A stretch of 64,000 nt of DNA from Hymenobacter sp. APR13 (GCF_000737515.1 NZ_CP006587.1:2351001-2415000); one strand, 5' to 3'; counted from the first letter of the stretch, positions 34,962 to 44,003 are shown. Notes: a model not told the origin generated them from the sequence alone. Numbers and translations: made by a program.

Positions 34962-36395
34962 ATGGAGTCTGCCCCCGAATCCGTCGCTTCCGCATCTCTA
35001 GGCCGCCTGTTTGCGCAGCAGCAAACCCGCAGCGCCGACTTGCGCCGCGAAGATACCGCCGCCCGCGCCGCCCGCCTCCGCAAGCTCAGCCACTGGATTA
35101 CGGAAAACCGGGCCGCCATTCAGCAAGCCCTCTTCTCCGACTTCCGCAAGCCCACCACCGAAACCGACGTGTCGGAAATCTGGCCTTCCCAGACCGAAAT
35201 CAAGCACACGCTACGCCACCTCAAGGAGTGGATGGCGCCCCGCCCTGCCGAAACGCCGCTGGCCCTGCTGGGCGCGCGCGGCTGGGTGCAGGTCGAGCCC
35301 AAAGGCGTCTGCCTGATCATCGCGCCCTGGAACTACCCGTTTTACCTGGCCATTGATCCGCTGATTTCGGCGCTGGCGGCCGGCAACTGCGTCATCATTA
35401 AGCCCTCGGAAATGACGCCCACCGTGGCCGGGCTGCTGAGCCGCATGGCCCGCGAGCTGTTCGACCCGGCCGAGGTGACGGTGGTGGAAGGCGACAAGGA
35501 CGTGGCCACCGAGCTGCTGCGCCTGCCCTTCGACCACATCTTCTTCACGGGCAGCCCGCAGGTGGGCAAGGTGGTGATGCGCGCCGCCGCCGAGCACCTG
35601 ACCAGCGTCACGCTGGAGCTGGGCGGCAAAAGCCCGGCCATCGTGGATGAAACCGCCGACCTGCGCGACGCCGCCGAGAAAATCGTGTGGGGCAAGGGCA
35701 TCAACGCCGGCCAGACCTGCGTGGCGCCCGACTACCTGCTGGTGCACGAAAGCGTGCAGCAGCCGCTGCTGCACGAAATCGGGGCCGTGGTGCGCCGCTT
35801 CTACGATGCCGCCAATGAGGGCGTCGTCGCCTCCGACTCGTTTGCCCGCATCGTCAACCAGCACCATTTCGAGCGGGTGGCGGGTTTGCTAGAAGATGCC
35901 CAGTTGCACGGCGCCACGCTGGCTCTCGGCGGCCACGTAGACGCTAGCCAGCGCTTCATCGAGCCCACCGTGCTGCAAAACGTGGACTCCGGCAGCCGCA
36001 TCATGCAGGAAGAAATCTTCGGGCCGCTGCTGCCGGTGCGCACCTTCCGCACCCTGCAGGAGGCCACCGACGAGGTGAACTCCCGGCCCCGGCCGCTGGC
36101 GCTGTACGTCTTCACCCAAAGCAAGGAAAACCAGCGCTACCTGCTTGGCAACATCCCGGCCGGCGGCGCCGCCGTCAACGAAACGGTGCTGCACCTGGCC
36201 CACCCCGAGCTGCCGTTTGGCGGCGCCGGCAACAGTGGCCTGGGCCGCGCCCACGGCCACGCCGGTTTCCTGGCTTTCAGCAACGAAAAGTCGGTACTGA
36301 AACAGCGCACCGGCATGACCGGCATCAAGCAGTTCTACCCGCCCTACACCCCCAAAGTAAAACACATGGTAGGCCTGCTGCTGCGCTGGTTGTAA
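34962..36395 (+). CDS. NAD(P)-dependent aldehyde dehydrogenase, class-3-like
   Basis: 477 residues from the ATG at 34962. Oxidises aldehydes to acids. General base Glu219 (TLELGGKSP) and catalytic Cys253 (GKGINAGQTCVAPDYLLV). The short N-terminus, the PWNYPFYLAIDPLISALAAGNCVIIKPSEMTP cofactor region and the C-terminal FGGAGNSGLGRAHG match the ALDH3 / fatty-aldehyde type, including a hydrophobic C-terminus (VKHMVGLLLRWL) that may touch the membrane. The next plus-strand gene is a long-chain-alcohol-oxidase-like GMC enzyme; the two could oxidise an alcohol to the acid in two steps. Confidence 0.93.
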   Translation: MESAPESVASASLGRLFAQQQTRSADLRREDTAARAARLRKLSHWITENRAAIQQALFSDFRKPTTETDVSEIWPSQTEIKHTLRHLKEWMAPRPAETPLALLGARGWVQVEPKGVCLIIAPWNYPFYLAIDPLISALAAGNCVIIKPSEMTPTVAGLLSRMARELFDPAEVTVVEGDKDVATELLRLPFDHIFFTGSPQVGKVVMRAAAEHLTSVTLELGGKSPAIVDETADLRDAAEKIVWGKGINAGQTCVAPDYLLVHESVQQPLLHEIGAVVRRFYDAANEGVVASDSFARIVNQHHFERVAGLLEDAQLHGATLALGGHVDASQRFIEPTVLQNVDSGSRIMQEEIFGPLLPVRTFRTLQEATDEVNSRPRPLALYVFTQSKENQRYLLGNIPAGGAAVNETVLHLAHPELPFGGAGNSGLGRAHGHAGFLAFSNEKSVLKQRTGMTGIKQFYPPYTPKVKHMVGLLLRWL

Positions 36396-36432
36396 TTGTT
36401 GGGTGATGAGGTGATGGGGTGAATTGTGATGA

Positions 36433-36569
36433 GGTGACAGGTAAAGAAAGAACGTCATGCAGAGGCGCAGCCGAAGCATCTCGCGTGCTGATGTTGCAGT
36501 GATAATCTAACGTCAGCAAGCGAGATTCCTCGCTCCACTCGGAATGACGTTCTTTCTTTACCTGTCACC
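36433..36569. repeat. Dispersed inverted-repeat element, family B, copy 3, with extended arms
   Basis: Core 36452-36550 has the family termini ACGTCAT/ATGACGT. The inverted repeat continues outward without mismatch: 36433-36458 is the exact complement of 36544-36569 (26 bp). It lies between the aldehyde dehydrogenase and GMC genes, directly after the stop codon of the former. The outer part (GTAAAGAAAGA) also borders copy 4 at 45298-45308 in related form. Confidence 0.88.
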
Positions 36570-36605
36570 TGTCACCTGTCACCTGTCACCTCATCACCTC
36601 ATCAC
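36561..36605. repeat. Heptamer/octamer tandem repeat
   Basis: Four perfect tandem copies of CCTGTCA (36561-36588), then two of CCTCATCA (36589-36604). Complementary, less regular versions flank the left side (36401-36440), and similar tracts flank other family B copies (24640-24672, 45308-45332). Slippage-prone low-complexity sequence. Confidence 0.85.
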
Positions 36606-36719
36606 GATTCACCAAATTCCGTATGCAAGCCGAGTATTTCTGCGGAAAAAGCGCGAACTTTTGGGAGCCGGCGGGCCGACTACCGCCTGCCGGCTTCCCA
36701 CCCTGACGTTCGCAGTGCC

Positions 36720-38762
36720 ATGCAGTTCACCGAAGCCCAGCGCGCCACCCTGCGCGCCCTCGCCGATACCTTCATTCCTGCCGTGGATGGGCCCGCGGAG
36801 CACGCGGCCTTCTGGCAGCGGCGCGGCTCCGAGGGCGTTGACGTCAACCAGATTGGGGAGATACTGGACGAGCAGCCCGCCGCCGCGCGGCAGGAGTTTC
36901 TAAAGCTGCTGGGCTTGCTCGACTCGCCGACGCTGGGCCTGACGTGGTTTGGGCCGCTGCGGTCGTTTGTGCGCCTGCAGCCCGCCCAGCGCGAGAAAAT
37001 GCTGCAGAGCTGGGCCCAGAGCAACGTGCCGCAGCTGCGTAAAGGCTTCCACGCGCTGCGCAAGCTGCTGCTCATTCTGTTTTATGGCGGCGCCAAAGCC
37101 GGCGGCCGCAACCCGGTGTGGGACAGTATCGGCTACGCCGGCCCGCTGCCCGCCGACCTGCCCGTGGACACCGCCAAACCCATCCGGACCCTGCAGCCGA
37201 CCCAGGACGTAACCTACGACTGCGACGTGCTGGTGATTGGCAGCGGCGCGGGTGGCGGCGTGGTGGCCGGCGAGCTGGCCGCCGCCGGCCACGACGTGCT
37301 GGTGCTGGAAAAAGGCCCCTACTGCCACGGCTGCGACTTCACCCAGCGCGAAGTCGACATGCTGGGCAAGCTCTACGACGCTAAAGGCGCGCTCAGCACT
37401 CAGGATGGCAGCATCGGCATTCTGGCCGGCGCCTGCCTGGGCGGTGGCACCACTGTCAACTGGGCCGGCGCCTTCCGCACCCCCGACTACGTGCTGCAGG
37501 AGTGGGCGCGCGAACACCAATTGCCGCACGTGGCCACATTGGAGTTCAAGAAAAGCCTCGACGCCGTGAGCCGCGCCCTGAGCGTGAACATCGACTACAC
37601 CCGCCACAACGGCCAGAACCAGGCCCTCTGGGACGGCTCTACCCGGCTGGGGCAGGAGGTGAAGCTGATTCCGCGCAACGAAAAAGGCCTCACCGACTCT
37701 GATGCGCACTTTCAGGCTCTCGGCTACACCACCCTCGGCGACGCGCACGGCATCAAGCAGGGCACGCTCAACACCTACCTGCTGCAGGCCTTCGAGCACG
37801 GCGCGCGCCTGCTGGCCGATACCCGGGTGGAGCGCGTCACGATAACTGACGGCCTCGCCACCGGAGCCGAGGCCGTGCACACCACCGCCGACGGCCGCCC
37901 GGTGCGTGTGACGGTGCGGGCCCGGCGGGTGGTGGTGGCCGGCGGTGCCATCCAGACGCCGGCGCTGCTGCTGCGCAGTGGCCTGCAGCATCCGCACATC
38001 GGGCGGCACCTCAATCTGCACCCCACAGTGGTGGTGTCGGGGCTGTACGACAGGCCGATGCAGCCGTGGTTCGGGCCCAGCATGTCGGTGGTGAACGACT
38101 GCTTCACTATGCTCAACGGCACCAACTACGGCGCCAAGCTGGAAACGCCGCCCGCCCACGTGGGCCTCATGAGCATGGTGATGCCCTGGCTCAGCGGCCG
38201 CCAGCACAAGCACCTCATGCAGCAGGCCGACCACCTGGGCTCGTTCATTGTGCTCACCCGCGACCGGGACGGCGGCCGCGTCAGCATCGACAAGCACGGG
38301 CAGGCCATCATCGACTACACCCTCTCCGAGCACGACCGCGCCAACATGCTGACCGGCGTGCGGGCCGCCGCCGAAATCCATGCCGCGGCCGGGGCCCACA
38401 CGGTGCTGCTGCCCCACGGCACGCTGCCCTTGCTGCGTGTGAAAGACGGTCAGCCGCAAAACCCCGAAGTGCTGGACCAACTCGCGCACCTGAGCTGGAA
38501 ACCCAACCAGTTTGGGCTCTACAGCGCCCACCAGATGAGCACCTGCCGCATGGGCGGCGACCCGGCCACGCACCCCACCAGCCCCACCGGCGAGCTGTAC
38601 GAGGTTAAAAACCTGTTCGTGGCCGATGCCAGCGCCTTCCCGGCCTGCAGCGGCGTCAACCCGATGCTGACCGTGATGGCGCTGGCTCACTACACGGCCC
38701 AGCAGATGGAGGCGGCCGTGCCGGTGGCGCCTGCGCGGGTGGCGGCTGTTACGGTGGAGTAA
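36720..38762 (+). CDS. GMC oxidoreductase, long-chain-alcohol-oxidase-like
   Basis: 680 residues. The first 150 residues form a helical domain like gluconate dehydrogenase subunit 3 (FTEAQRATLRALADTFIPAVDG). The FAD motif DVLVIGSGAGGGVVAGELAAAGHDVLVLEKG follows at about 167-197, then GACLGGGTTVNWAGAFRTPDYVLQEW. The C-terminal GMC active-site part has SAHQMSTCRMGGDP and ADASAFPACSGVNPMLTVMALAHY. This fusion is characteristic of fatty-alcohol oxidases of plants and yeasts. No signal peptide. Coupling with the preceding aldehyde dehydrogenase is plausible; the gap between them holds repeats. Confidence 0.88.
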   Translation: MQFTEAQRATLRALADTFIPAVDGPAEHAAFWQRRGSEGVDVNQIGEILDEQPAAARQEFLKLLGLLDSPTLGLTWFGPLRSFVRLQPAQREKMLQSWAQSNVPQLRKGFHALRKLLLILFYGGAKAGGRNPVWDSIGYAGPLPADLPVDTAKPIRTLQPTQDVTYDCDVLVIGSGAGGGVVAGELAAAGHDVLVLEKGPYCHGCDFTQREVDMLGKLYDAKGALSTQDGSIGILAGACLGGGTTVNWAGAFRTPDYVLQEWAREHQLPHVATLEFKKSLDAVSRALSVNIDYTRHNGQNQALWDGSTRLGQEVKLIPRNEKGLTDSDAHFQALGYTTLGDAHGIKQGTLNTYLLQAFEHGARLLADTRVERVTITDGLATGAEAVHTTADGRPVRVTVRARRVVVAGGAIQTPALLLRSGLQHPHIGRHLNLHPTVVVSGLYDRPMQPWFGPSMSVVNDCFTMLNGTNYGAKLETPPAHVGLMSMVMPWLSGRQHKHLMQQADHLGSFIVLTRDRDGGRVSIDKHGQAIIDYTLSEHDRANMLTGVRAAAEIHAAAGAHTVLLPHGTLPLLRVKDGQPQNPEVLDQLAHLSWKPNQFGLYSAHQMSTCRMGGDPATHPTSPTGELYEVKNLFVADASAFPACSGVNPMLTVMALAHYTAQQMEAAVPVAPARVAAVTVE

Positions 38763-38990
38763 CAGCGCCAGAATGAAGTGCCGGCAGCCTTACGGCCAGT
38801 GCGGTTGCACGTCCTGCCCCCAAATAGGGAGAAGGAATTGCGATACAACTGGTGAGAGCTGAAAACGAGGAGATTCGCTGCGGAGCCGCGGGCGTTGGCC
38901 GGGTTTTGCGCAGAATATAGCCGTCCAACAATGATCGAAAACCTGCTTTTTCGCGTATGCGAGGCACACGCCTGTTTTCGTTACTGCCGT

Positions 38991-39413
38991 ATGCGTCTCT
39001 CTCAACTCTCTTTTTCGCTTCTACTGCTGGCCACACTGTCGGTAGGATGCGCCCGCCGCAACAAGGCCATTCCCGAAGCTAAATCGGTATCTACAGCGCC
39101 GCCGGCGGCGCCCGCGCCCGTGGTAGCGCCCACCGCCGCCCGCGACATGACCGACATCATGACCGAGGAGCTAAACCTGACCGCTGAGCAGCGCCAGAAG
39201 GTGCGGGCCATCTTGTCGGGGGTTGCGGAGCAGGCCAATGCGGCTCAGAAGCAGTTCGCCAACAACCGCCCGGCGCTGCTAGCCGAACAGAAGCGCATCA
39301 TCACCACCTCCGACAAGGAGCTGCAGCAGGTGCTCACGCCCACCCAGTACCAGCAGCTGAAAGCCAAGCAGCGCCAGATGCAGGCCCAGCGCCAGACCCG
39401 CAAGGCCAATTAG
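38991..39413 (+). CDS. Small lipoprotein with LTxxQ (Spy/CpxP-like) repeats
   Basis: 140 residues from the ATG at 38991, opening a lipoprotein signal (SFSLLLLATLSVGC, Cys23). After a Pro/Ala linker the C-terminal half is helical with two LTxxQ-type motifs (LNLTAEQRQKVRAIL, LTPTQYQQLKAKQ), as in periplasmic Spy/CpxP chaperone-like proteins. Probably an envelope stress or chaperone-like protein; the assignment rests on pattern only. Confidence 0.75.
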   Translation: MRLSQLSFSLLLLATLSVGCARRNKAIPEAKSVSTAPPAAPAPVVAPTAARDMTDIMTEELNLTAEQRQKVRAILSGVAEQANAAQKQFANNRPALLAEQKRIITTSDKELQQVLTPTQYQQLKAKQRQMQAQRQTRKAN

Positions 39414-39555
39414 TAGCTTGGGGCCGCCGCTGGCAGGGAGATTTTCTGGATAAACCTGTCTGTCAGGCAACTGATTGTCAGGAGGCTGCATCTGCAGATG
39501 CGGCTGGTTGTTCCGGCCGCCAATTCGTGGGTTCACGTCTGTAGAACGCACTGCC

Positions 39556-40053
39556 ATGAAACTGCTTTTTCTCCTGCTTATGAGTTTGCTGGTGCCGGCT
39601 GGCACGGCGGCGGCCCAAACCATGTCGGCTACCGACCGGCAGGCTCTGGTTCGGCAACTCAATCACCTGCTGCACGACCCGCGCAAACCGTCGCAGGAAG
39701 TGAAGCTGGAGCTGAGCGGCTGCCACGTGCAGCAAACCATCCGTGATACAAAGGCCGACGTGCAGATGAACCAGCCGGTGGCGGTGAGCGTCAGCAAAGG
39801 CAGCTCCGATTGGGCCGTGAATCTGGATAACGGCCGTTTTGAACTGAAAATGGGGTTTGACTGGCAGGACGTAACGGCCCTCAGCTACGTCCCCGATACC
39901 GACGATGATGGCCGCCGTAGCTACGAGCTACGGGTGAAGCGCCACTCTAAAAACACGGATATCACGACCACCATGAGCCTCTACACCACCGACGAAGCCG
40001 TGGTGAAAGACCTGGTGCGCCGGCTGGAGCAGTTGCGCCGCAGCTGCCGCTAG
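39556..40053 (+). CDS. Hypothetical exported protein
   Basis: 165 residues from the ATG at 39556, which opens a signal peptide (LLFLLLMSLLVPAGTAAAQT). The rest is a small alpha/beta protein with LVRQLNHLLHD, KLELSGCHVQQTIRD, FELKMGFDWQDVTAL and LVRRLEQLRRSC; two Cys (near residues 55 and 164) could form a disulfide. Not recognised. Confidence 0.75.
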   Translation: MKLLFLLLMSLLVPAGTAAAQTMSATDRQALVRQLNHLLHDPRKPSQEVKLELSGCHVQQTIRDTKADVQMNQPVAVSVSKGSSDWAVNLDNGRFELKMGFDWQDVTALSYVPDTDDDGRRSYELRVKRHSKNTDITTTMSLYTTDEAVVKDLVRRLEQLRRSCR

Positions 40054-40120
40054 GCTGGGCCCGCCACAACCTTCCGGCGGGCGGCACGTTGGCACGGGGC
40101 AACCACTGTTCAGTTCCGTT

Positions 40121-41227
40121 ATGCGCCGCCAGCCCTACCAGCTTCATTTCAACCCCAAGCTCAGCCTCAACGAGGCCGGCAAGCACGTGCGCGACGGCCT
40201 CTCTACCGTGCTGCGCACCGGCGACAACCTCTGGCTGAGCTGCGACGAGCGCACCAGCATTGAGCGCCTGCGCCTAGTGGGGCCGCACGAGTTTGGCGAA
40301 CATTGCCGCTATGAGCTGGCCGACCTGCTGGACCTCACCAACGAGGAAGCCAACGTGGAAATCGACATTGAGGGCCTGGGCGAGTGCGACAACTACCTCT
40401 GGATTATCGGCTCGCACAGCCTCAAGCGCAAAAAGCCCGACCCCGCCGACACGGATACCGCCAAGCAGATTGCCAAGCTGGCCAAGGTGGAAGAGGAGGC
40501 CAGCCGCTACCTGCTGGCGCGGGTGCCGCTGCTGCTCAACCCCGAAACCGGCGACTACGAGCTGCACAAAAAAGCTCCGCACCCCACCGACCCCACCCGC
40601 ACCCTGCACGCCGCCCAGCTGCGTGGCACCGACGAGTCCAATGATCTACTGGACCTTTTGGCCCAGGACGTTCACCTGAAGGGTTTTATGAACATCCCCG
40701 GCAAAGACAACGGCTTCGATATTGAGGGGCTGGCCGTGGCGCCCGATGGGCGGCTGTTTATTGGCCTGCGCGGGCCTGTACTGCGGGGCTGGGCCGTGGT
40801 GCTGGAGGTGCTGCCGCGCGAAGACAAGCACGGCCGCCTACGCCTCGACGAAGTGCCCGGCGCTACCGAGAAATACTACAAAAAGCACTTCCTCGACCTG
40901 CGCGGCATGGGGTTGCGCGAACTGCGCCAGCGCGGCTCCGACCTGCTGCTGCTGGCCGGCCCTACCATGGACCTCGACGGTACCATTGCGGTATATTGCT
41001 GGCCCGATGCCCTGCGCTGCGAGCAGGACAGCCTCATCGGGGCCGACAAGCTGCAGCGCCTCTACGACATTCCGCACGGTTCCGGCCCCACCTCTGGCCA
41101 GGACAAGGCCGAGGGCATGGCCCTGCTCGATGATCAGCACATCCTCATCGTGTTCGACAGCCCCACCGACGCCCGCAAGCCCAAGCCGCACTACGTAGTG
41201 GCCGACAGCTTTCTATTGCCTTCCTAA
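40121..41227 (+). CDS. DUF3616-domain protein
   Basis: 368 residues, no signal peptide. The DUF3616 pattern runs through the protein: VRDGLSTVLRTGDNLWLSCDE, NVEIDIEGLGECDNYLWIIGSHS, GFDIEGLAVAPDGRLFIGLRGPVLRGWAVVLEV, GSDLLLLAGPTMDLDGTIAVY and DKAEGMALLDDQHILIVFDSP. The repeating blades suggest a beta-propeller-like fold. No biochemical function is established for the family. The thioesterase gene follows by 15 bp, so the two are probably cotranscribed. Confidence 0.88.
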   Translation: MRRQPYQLHFNPKLSLNEAGKHVRDGLSTVLRTGDNLWLSCDERTSIERLRLVGPHEFGEHCRYELADLLDLTNEEANVEIDIEGLGECDNYLWIIGSHSLKRKKPDPADTDTAKQIAKLAKVEEEASRYLLARVPLLLNPETGDYELHKKAPHPTDPTRTLHAAQLRGTDESNDLLDLLAQDVHLKGFMNIPGKDNGFDIEGLAVAPDGRLFIGLRGPVLRGWAVVLEVLPREDKHGRLRLDEVPGATEKYYKKHFLDLRGMGLRELRQRGSDLLLLAGPTMDLDGTIAVYCWPDALRCEQDSLIGADKLQRLYDIPHGSGPTSGQDKAEGMALLDDQHILIVFDSPTDARKPKPHYVVADSFLLPS

Positions 41228-41242
41228 TCAGCTTCTGTTTCC

Positions 41243-41752
41243 ATGCCCCTCGTTCAAACGCCCGAAACCACGCACCGCATTCATTTCCAGGACTGCGACA
41301 TGCTGGGCCACCTCAACAACGCCCGCTACCTCGACTACTTCCTGAACGCCCGCGAAGAGCACACCATTCAGCATTACGCCCTGAACCTGGGCGAGCTTTC
41401 CCGCGAGCAGAATGCGGCCTGGGTGATTACCAAGCATCATCTGAGCTACCTGCGCCCGGCCAACCACGGCGAGGTAGTGCGCATCCGTACCCAGCTCATC
41501 CACTTCGACAACTCCAACTTGGTGGTGGAAATGCAGATGCTCAGCGAAGACGGCCAGCGCCTTAAAGCGCTGCTGTGGTCGGAAATGGCGTTTGTATCGG
41601 CGCGGGCCGGCACCCGCTCCGAGCACTCGGCGGCCCTGATGGACATGCTCAGCGAGCTGGACGTGGAGCACGTTGACTACGACCCAGACGGGTTCGACGA
41701 GCGGGTGAAGGCCGTGCGCAAGCAGTTCAAGCAGTTGCGCCGCGAAGAATAA
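41243..41752 (+). CDS. Acyl-CoA thioesterase, 4HBT/YbgC-like
   Basis: 169 residues, hot-dog fold. The 4HBT active-site segment is seen in HFQDCDMLGHLNNARYLDYF (Asp in QDCDMLGH), followed by VITKHHLSYLRPANHGEVV and a KALLWSEMAFVS strand. It hydrolyses acyl-CoA or acyl-ACP thioesters; acyl preference unknown. Tight spacing to the DUF3616 gene; a strong terminator follows. Confidence 0.9.
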   Translation: MPLVQTPETTHRIHFQDCDMLGHLNNARYLDYFLNAREEHTIQHYALNLGELSREQNAAWVITKHHLSYLRPANHGEVVRIRTQLIHFDNSNLVVEMQMLSEDGQRLKALLWSEMAFVSARAGTRSEHSAALMDMLSELDVEHVDYDPDGFDERVKAVRKQFKQLRREE

Positions 41753-41795
41753 GGCCGGATCTTACACCAACCTGGTCGGCTGTCTGTCGTTAAGG

Positions 41796-41828
41796 AAAAG
41801 GCCGGTTGCGTAGCGCAGCCGGCCTTTT
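41796..41828 (+). terminator. Intrinsic terminator after the thioesterase gene
   Basis: A 15-bp stem with one mismatch and a 3-nt loop (AAAAGGCCGG...CCGGCCTTTT) ending in a T run. Confidence 0.85.
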
Positions 41829-41863
41829 CTGATCTTTCCTCCCAACCATTTACACCCTTTCCC

Positions 41864-42421
41864 ATGTCTATATTTGGCAGCGACAGCCTCAAAGGAAAAA
41901 CCATCGCCATTGTGGCCACTGACGGCTTCGAGCAGTCGGAGCTAGAAAAACCCAAAAAGTTTCTGGAAGGCGAAGGCGCCGAAACCCACGTCATTTCGCT
42001 GAAGAGCGGTTCCATCAAAGGTTGGGACGAGAAAGACTGGGGCGACAAAGTGAGCGTGGACAAGGTAATCGGCGACGCCAAGGTAGCCGACTACGATGCG
42101 CTGGTGCTGCCCGGCGGCCAGATGAACCCCGATATCCTGCGCACCGAGCCCGCCGTTATCAGCTTCATCGGCGAGTTTGTGCGCTCCGGCAAGCCGGTAG
42201 CCGCCATCTGCCACGGCCCGTGGCTGCTTATTGAGGCCGATACCGTACGCGGCAAAAAGCTCACCAGCTGGCCCAGCCTGAAAACCGACATCAAAAATGC
42301 CGGCGGTCATTGGGTTGACGAAACCGTAGTAGTCGACGGCAACATCATCACCAGCCGCAACCCGCAGGACATTCCTAACTTCAACGAGAAGATCAAGGAG
42401 GCCCTGGTAGGCAAGCAATAA
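41864..42421 (+). CDS. DJ-1/PfpI-family protein (YhbO type)
   Basis: 185 residues. Class I glutamine-amidotransferase-like fold with nucleophile elbow Cys116-His117 (AAICHGPWLLIEA) and conserved Glu in DGFEQSELEKP. Closest to the YhbO/PfpI group, reported to be general stress proteins or deglycase-like enzymes; precise activity is debated. Single gene between two terminators. Confidence 0.93.
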   Translation: MSIFGSDSLKGKTIAIVATDGFEQSELEKPKKFLEGEGAETHVISLKSGSIKGWDEKDWGDKVSVDKVIGDAKVADYDALVLPGGQMNPDILRTEPAVISFIGEFVRSGKPVAAICHGPWLLIEADTVRGKKLTSWPSLKTDIKNAGGHWVDETVVVDGNIITSRNPQDIPNFNEKIKEALVGKQ

Positions 42422-42450
42422 GTCCTCGGCGGCCCCAGGCCGCCACTGGC

Positions 42451-42492
42451 AAAAACGCCCCGTTGACCTTAGTTGTCAGCGGGCGTTTTTTT
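42451..42492. terminator. Intrinsic terminator
   Basis: Stem AAAAACGCCC with GGGCGTTTTT, extended by GTTGAC/GTCAGC with a bulge, followed by T residues. It lies between the PfpI gene and the convergent membrane gene. Confidence 0.85.
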
Positions 42493-42510
42493 GTGCGGAG
42501 TACCCGCCCG

Positions 42511-43026
42511 TTACGAAACCAGCGCCAGCAGCTCGTCGGCGTAGCGGTGGTAGAGCAGGTAGAAGCCCACATCAAACAGCAGCAGAAACCCGCCCTGCAG
42601 CCACAGCGAGCGGCCGTAGCCCAGCAGCTTCTCGGGCGGCACCGTTGTGGCGGCCCGGGCGCGCAGCCAGCTGCCGCACACCACGTAGGCCACATCGAGG
42701 CCCGCGTTGAAGAGCAGGATCCTCTCCATCGTGAACTGCGCGGCCAGGCTGTCGGCCAGGGGCAGGCCGGCCACGTGGTTGGGGTTGGCGTGGAGCAGGC
42801 CCCACACCGCAATTCCGGTATTCACAAAGGCCCAGCCCACGTTCATCAGATGGAAGTAGCGGGCTTCGGCGCGCGGGTCGGAGTGCATCACGCGGTAGCC
42901 GCTCACCAGCAGGTTCAGCAGGGCCCACGCGCCGAGCACGCCCATGCCGCGCTCGGCCAGCAGCTCACGGGCGTGGTTGAGAGCATCTAGGCTGCTGGCG
43001 GTAGTCAAGAGGCTGGCAGAATTCAT
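42511..43026 (-). CDS. Hypothetical four-helix membrane protein (DUF6992-like)
   Basis: 171 residues from the ATG at 43026; a GTG eight codons earlier is less likely. Four hydrophobic segments: GMGVLGAWALLNLLVSGY, LMNVGWAFVNTGIAVWGLL, ILLFNAGLDVAYVVCGSWL and LWLQGGFLLLFDVGFYLLY. The NVGWAFVNTGIA and LFNAGLDVAYV motifs recall an uncharacterised Bacteroidota family. Inner-membrane protein of unknown role. Confidence 0.78.
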   Translation of the reverse strand: MNSASLLTTASSLDALNHARELLAERGMGVLGAWALLNLLVSGYRVMHSDPRAEARYFHLMNVGWAFVNTGIAVWGLLHANPNHVAGLPLADSLAAQFTMERILLFNAGLDVAYVVCGSWLRARAATTVPPEKLLGYGRSLWLQGGFLLLFDVGFYLLYHRYADELLALVS

Positions 43027-43053
43027 AGTGCAGAATGAAAGCGTGGACACGAA

Positions 43054-43078
43054 AAAAGGAAGCCAGAGGCTTCCTTTT
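43054..43078 (-). terminator. Intrinsic terminator of the PorT-like barrel gene
   Basis: An 11-bp perfect stem (43054-43064 with 43068-43078), followed on the minus strand by a T run. It lies 33 bp beyond the stop codon at 43111. Confidence 0.85.
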
Positions 43079-43110
43079 CAAGTTCAGGGCAAATAACCGA
43101 AAACGGGTAC

Positions 43111-43803
43111 TTAGTTGTTGATGCCGACTCCTACGTACACCTGGAAGACACCGTTTTTCACGTTGTCGTAAGCGGCGGAGCCGGCGTCTTTAGGATCGTT
43201 GTAGATGTCCGACAAACCCAGGTCGTAGCGGGCTCCTACGCGGGCCGGGCCTACGCGGGCCTCCAGGCCACCCACTACGCCGTACTCCAGGCTATTGAGG
43301 CCAACGCTGGAAATCTGGCGCTCTTCGCCGGCATACTTGGCTTTCACCAGCAGCGAGGCCTGTGGGCCTACGTGCAGGCTCACGTTGTCGAGGAAGTTAT
43401 ACACGAACAGCACGGGCACCTGCAGGTAGTCGAGGCGGGTTTCGCGCACTTGGCCGTTAGCCTGGCCTACGTTGGAGCCGGAAATAGCGAACTGCTCAGC
43501 GTCGAAGCCTTTGCGGGTGAACAGGAATTCCGGCTGAATCGATACTTTATCGTTGAGGCCGAACTGGGCATACACGCCAGCGTGGTACGATTTGAGGCTT
43601 TCCAGCTGCTTGTAGGCGCCTTTGTCGCCGCCGCGCAGGTCAGAAAGATTGAAGCCGGCTTTCACGCCAAAACCGTTGTTGCGCGAGTCGCTGGTACCGG
43701 GCGAGTAGCTGGTCGACGACATCGAGCCGCCGGGCGTTTGCTGAGCCTGAGCGGCCGTGAACGAAGCGCAGCCAAGTGCGAGGAGTACAGGTAGTTTCTT
43801 CAT
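43111..43803 (-). CDS. Outer-membrane beta-barrel protein, PorT-like
   Basis: 230 residues with a signal peptide (LPVLLALGCASFTAAQAQ). Strand pattern of the PorT/OMP_b-brl_2 family: GFGVKAGFNLSDLRGG, YHAGVYAQFGLNDKVSIQPEFLFTRKG, RLDYLQVPVLFVYNFLDNVSLHVGPQASLLV, GVVGGLEARVGPARVGARYDLGLSDI, ending VFQVYVGVGINN. Function unknown; not a close relative of the twins at 19-20.8 kb. Confidence 0.9.
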   Translation of the reverse strand: MKKLPVLLALGCASFTAAQAQQTPGGSMSSTSYSPGTSDSRNNGFGVKAGFNLSDLRGGDKGAYKQLESLKSYHAGVYAQFGLNDKVSIQPEFLFTRKGFDAEQFAISGSNVGQANGQVRETRLDYLQVPVLFVYNFLDNVSLHVGPQASLLVKAKYAGEERQISSVGLNSLEYGVVGGLEARVGPARVGARYDLGLSDIYNDPKDAGSAAYDNVKNGVFQVYVGVGINN

Positions 43804-43965
43804 GAGGATAGTTAGAAATCGGAGGACTGGAGGAACAGAATGGCCGGCTGGGGCCGGTGCTTTCTGCTACCATTTTAGCGGCAGCAGCAGGCAAGGATAC
43901 GCGGCCACCGCACCGAGGTTGTAAATTTTTATAGGATGCAAAGCTGCAAGTGTAAAAACGGCTGC

Positions 43966-43973
43966 TATCTTTG
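43966..43973 (+). promoter_or_regulatory. Candidate -7 element of the tRNA-Val promoter
   Basis: TATCTTTG fits the consensus TAnnTTTG exactly and would start transcription about 24 bp before the mature tRNA. No clear -33 element. Confidence 0.5.
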
Positions 43974-44003
43974 GCGCTTTCCGGCCGCCGCCAGGAGGAT
44001 TGC

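Noticed and set aside
36561..36605. CRISPR-like regular repeats
   Set aside because: Units are contiguous 7-8-mers without spacers, and no cas genes are present; it is a simple tandem repeat.
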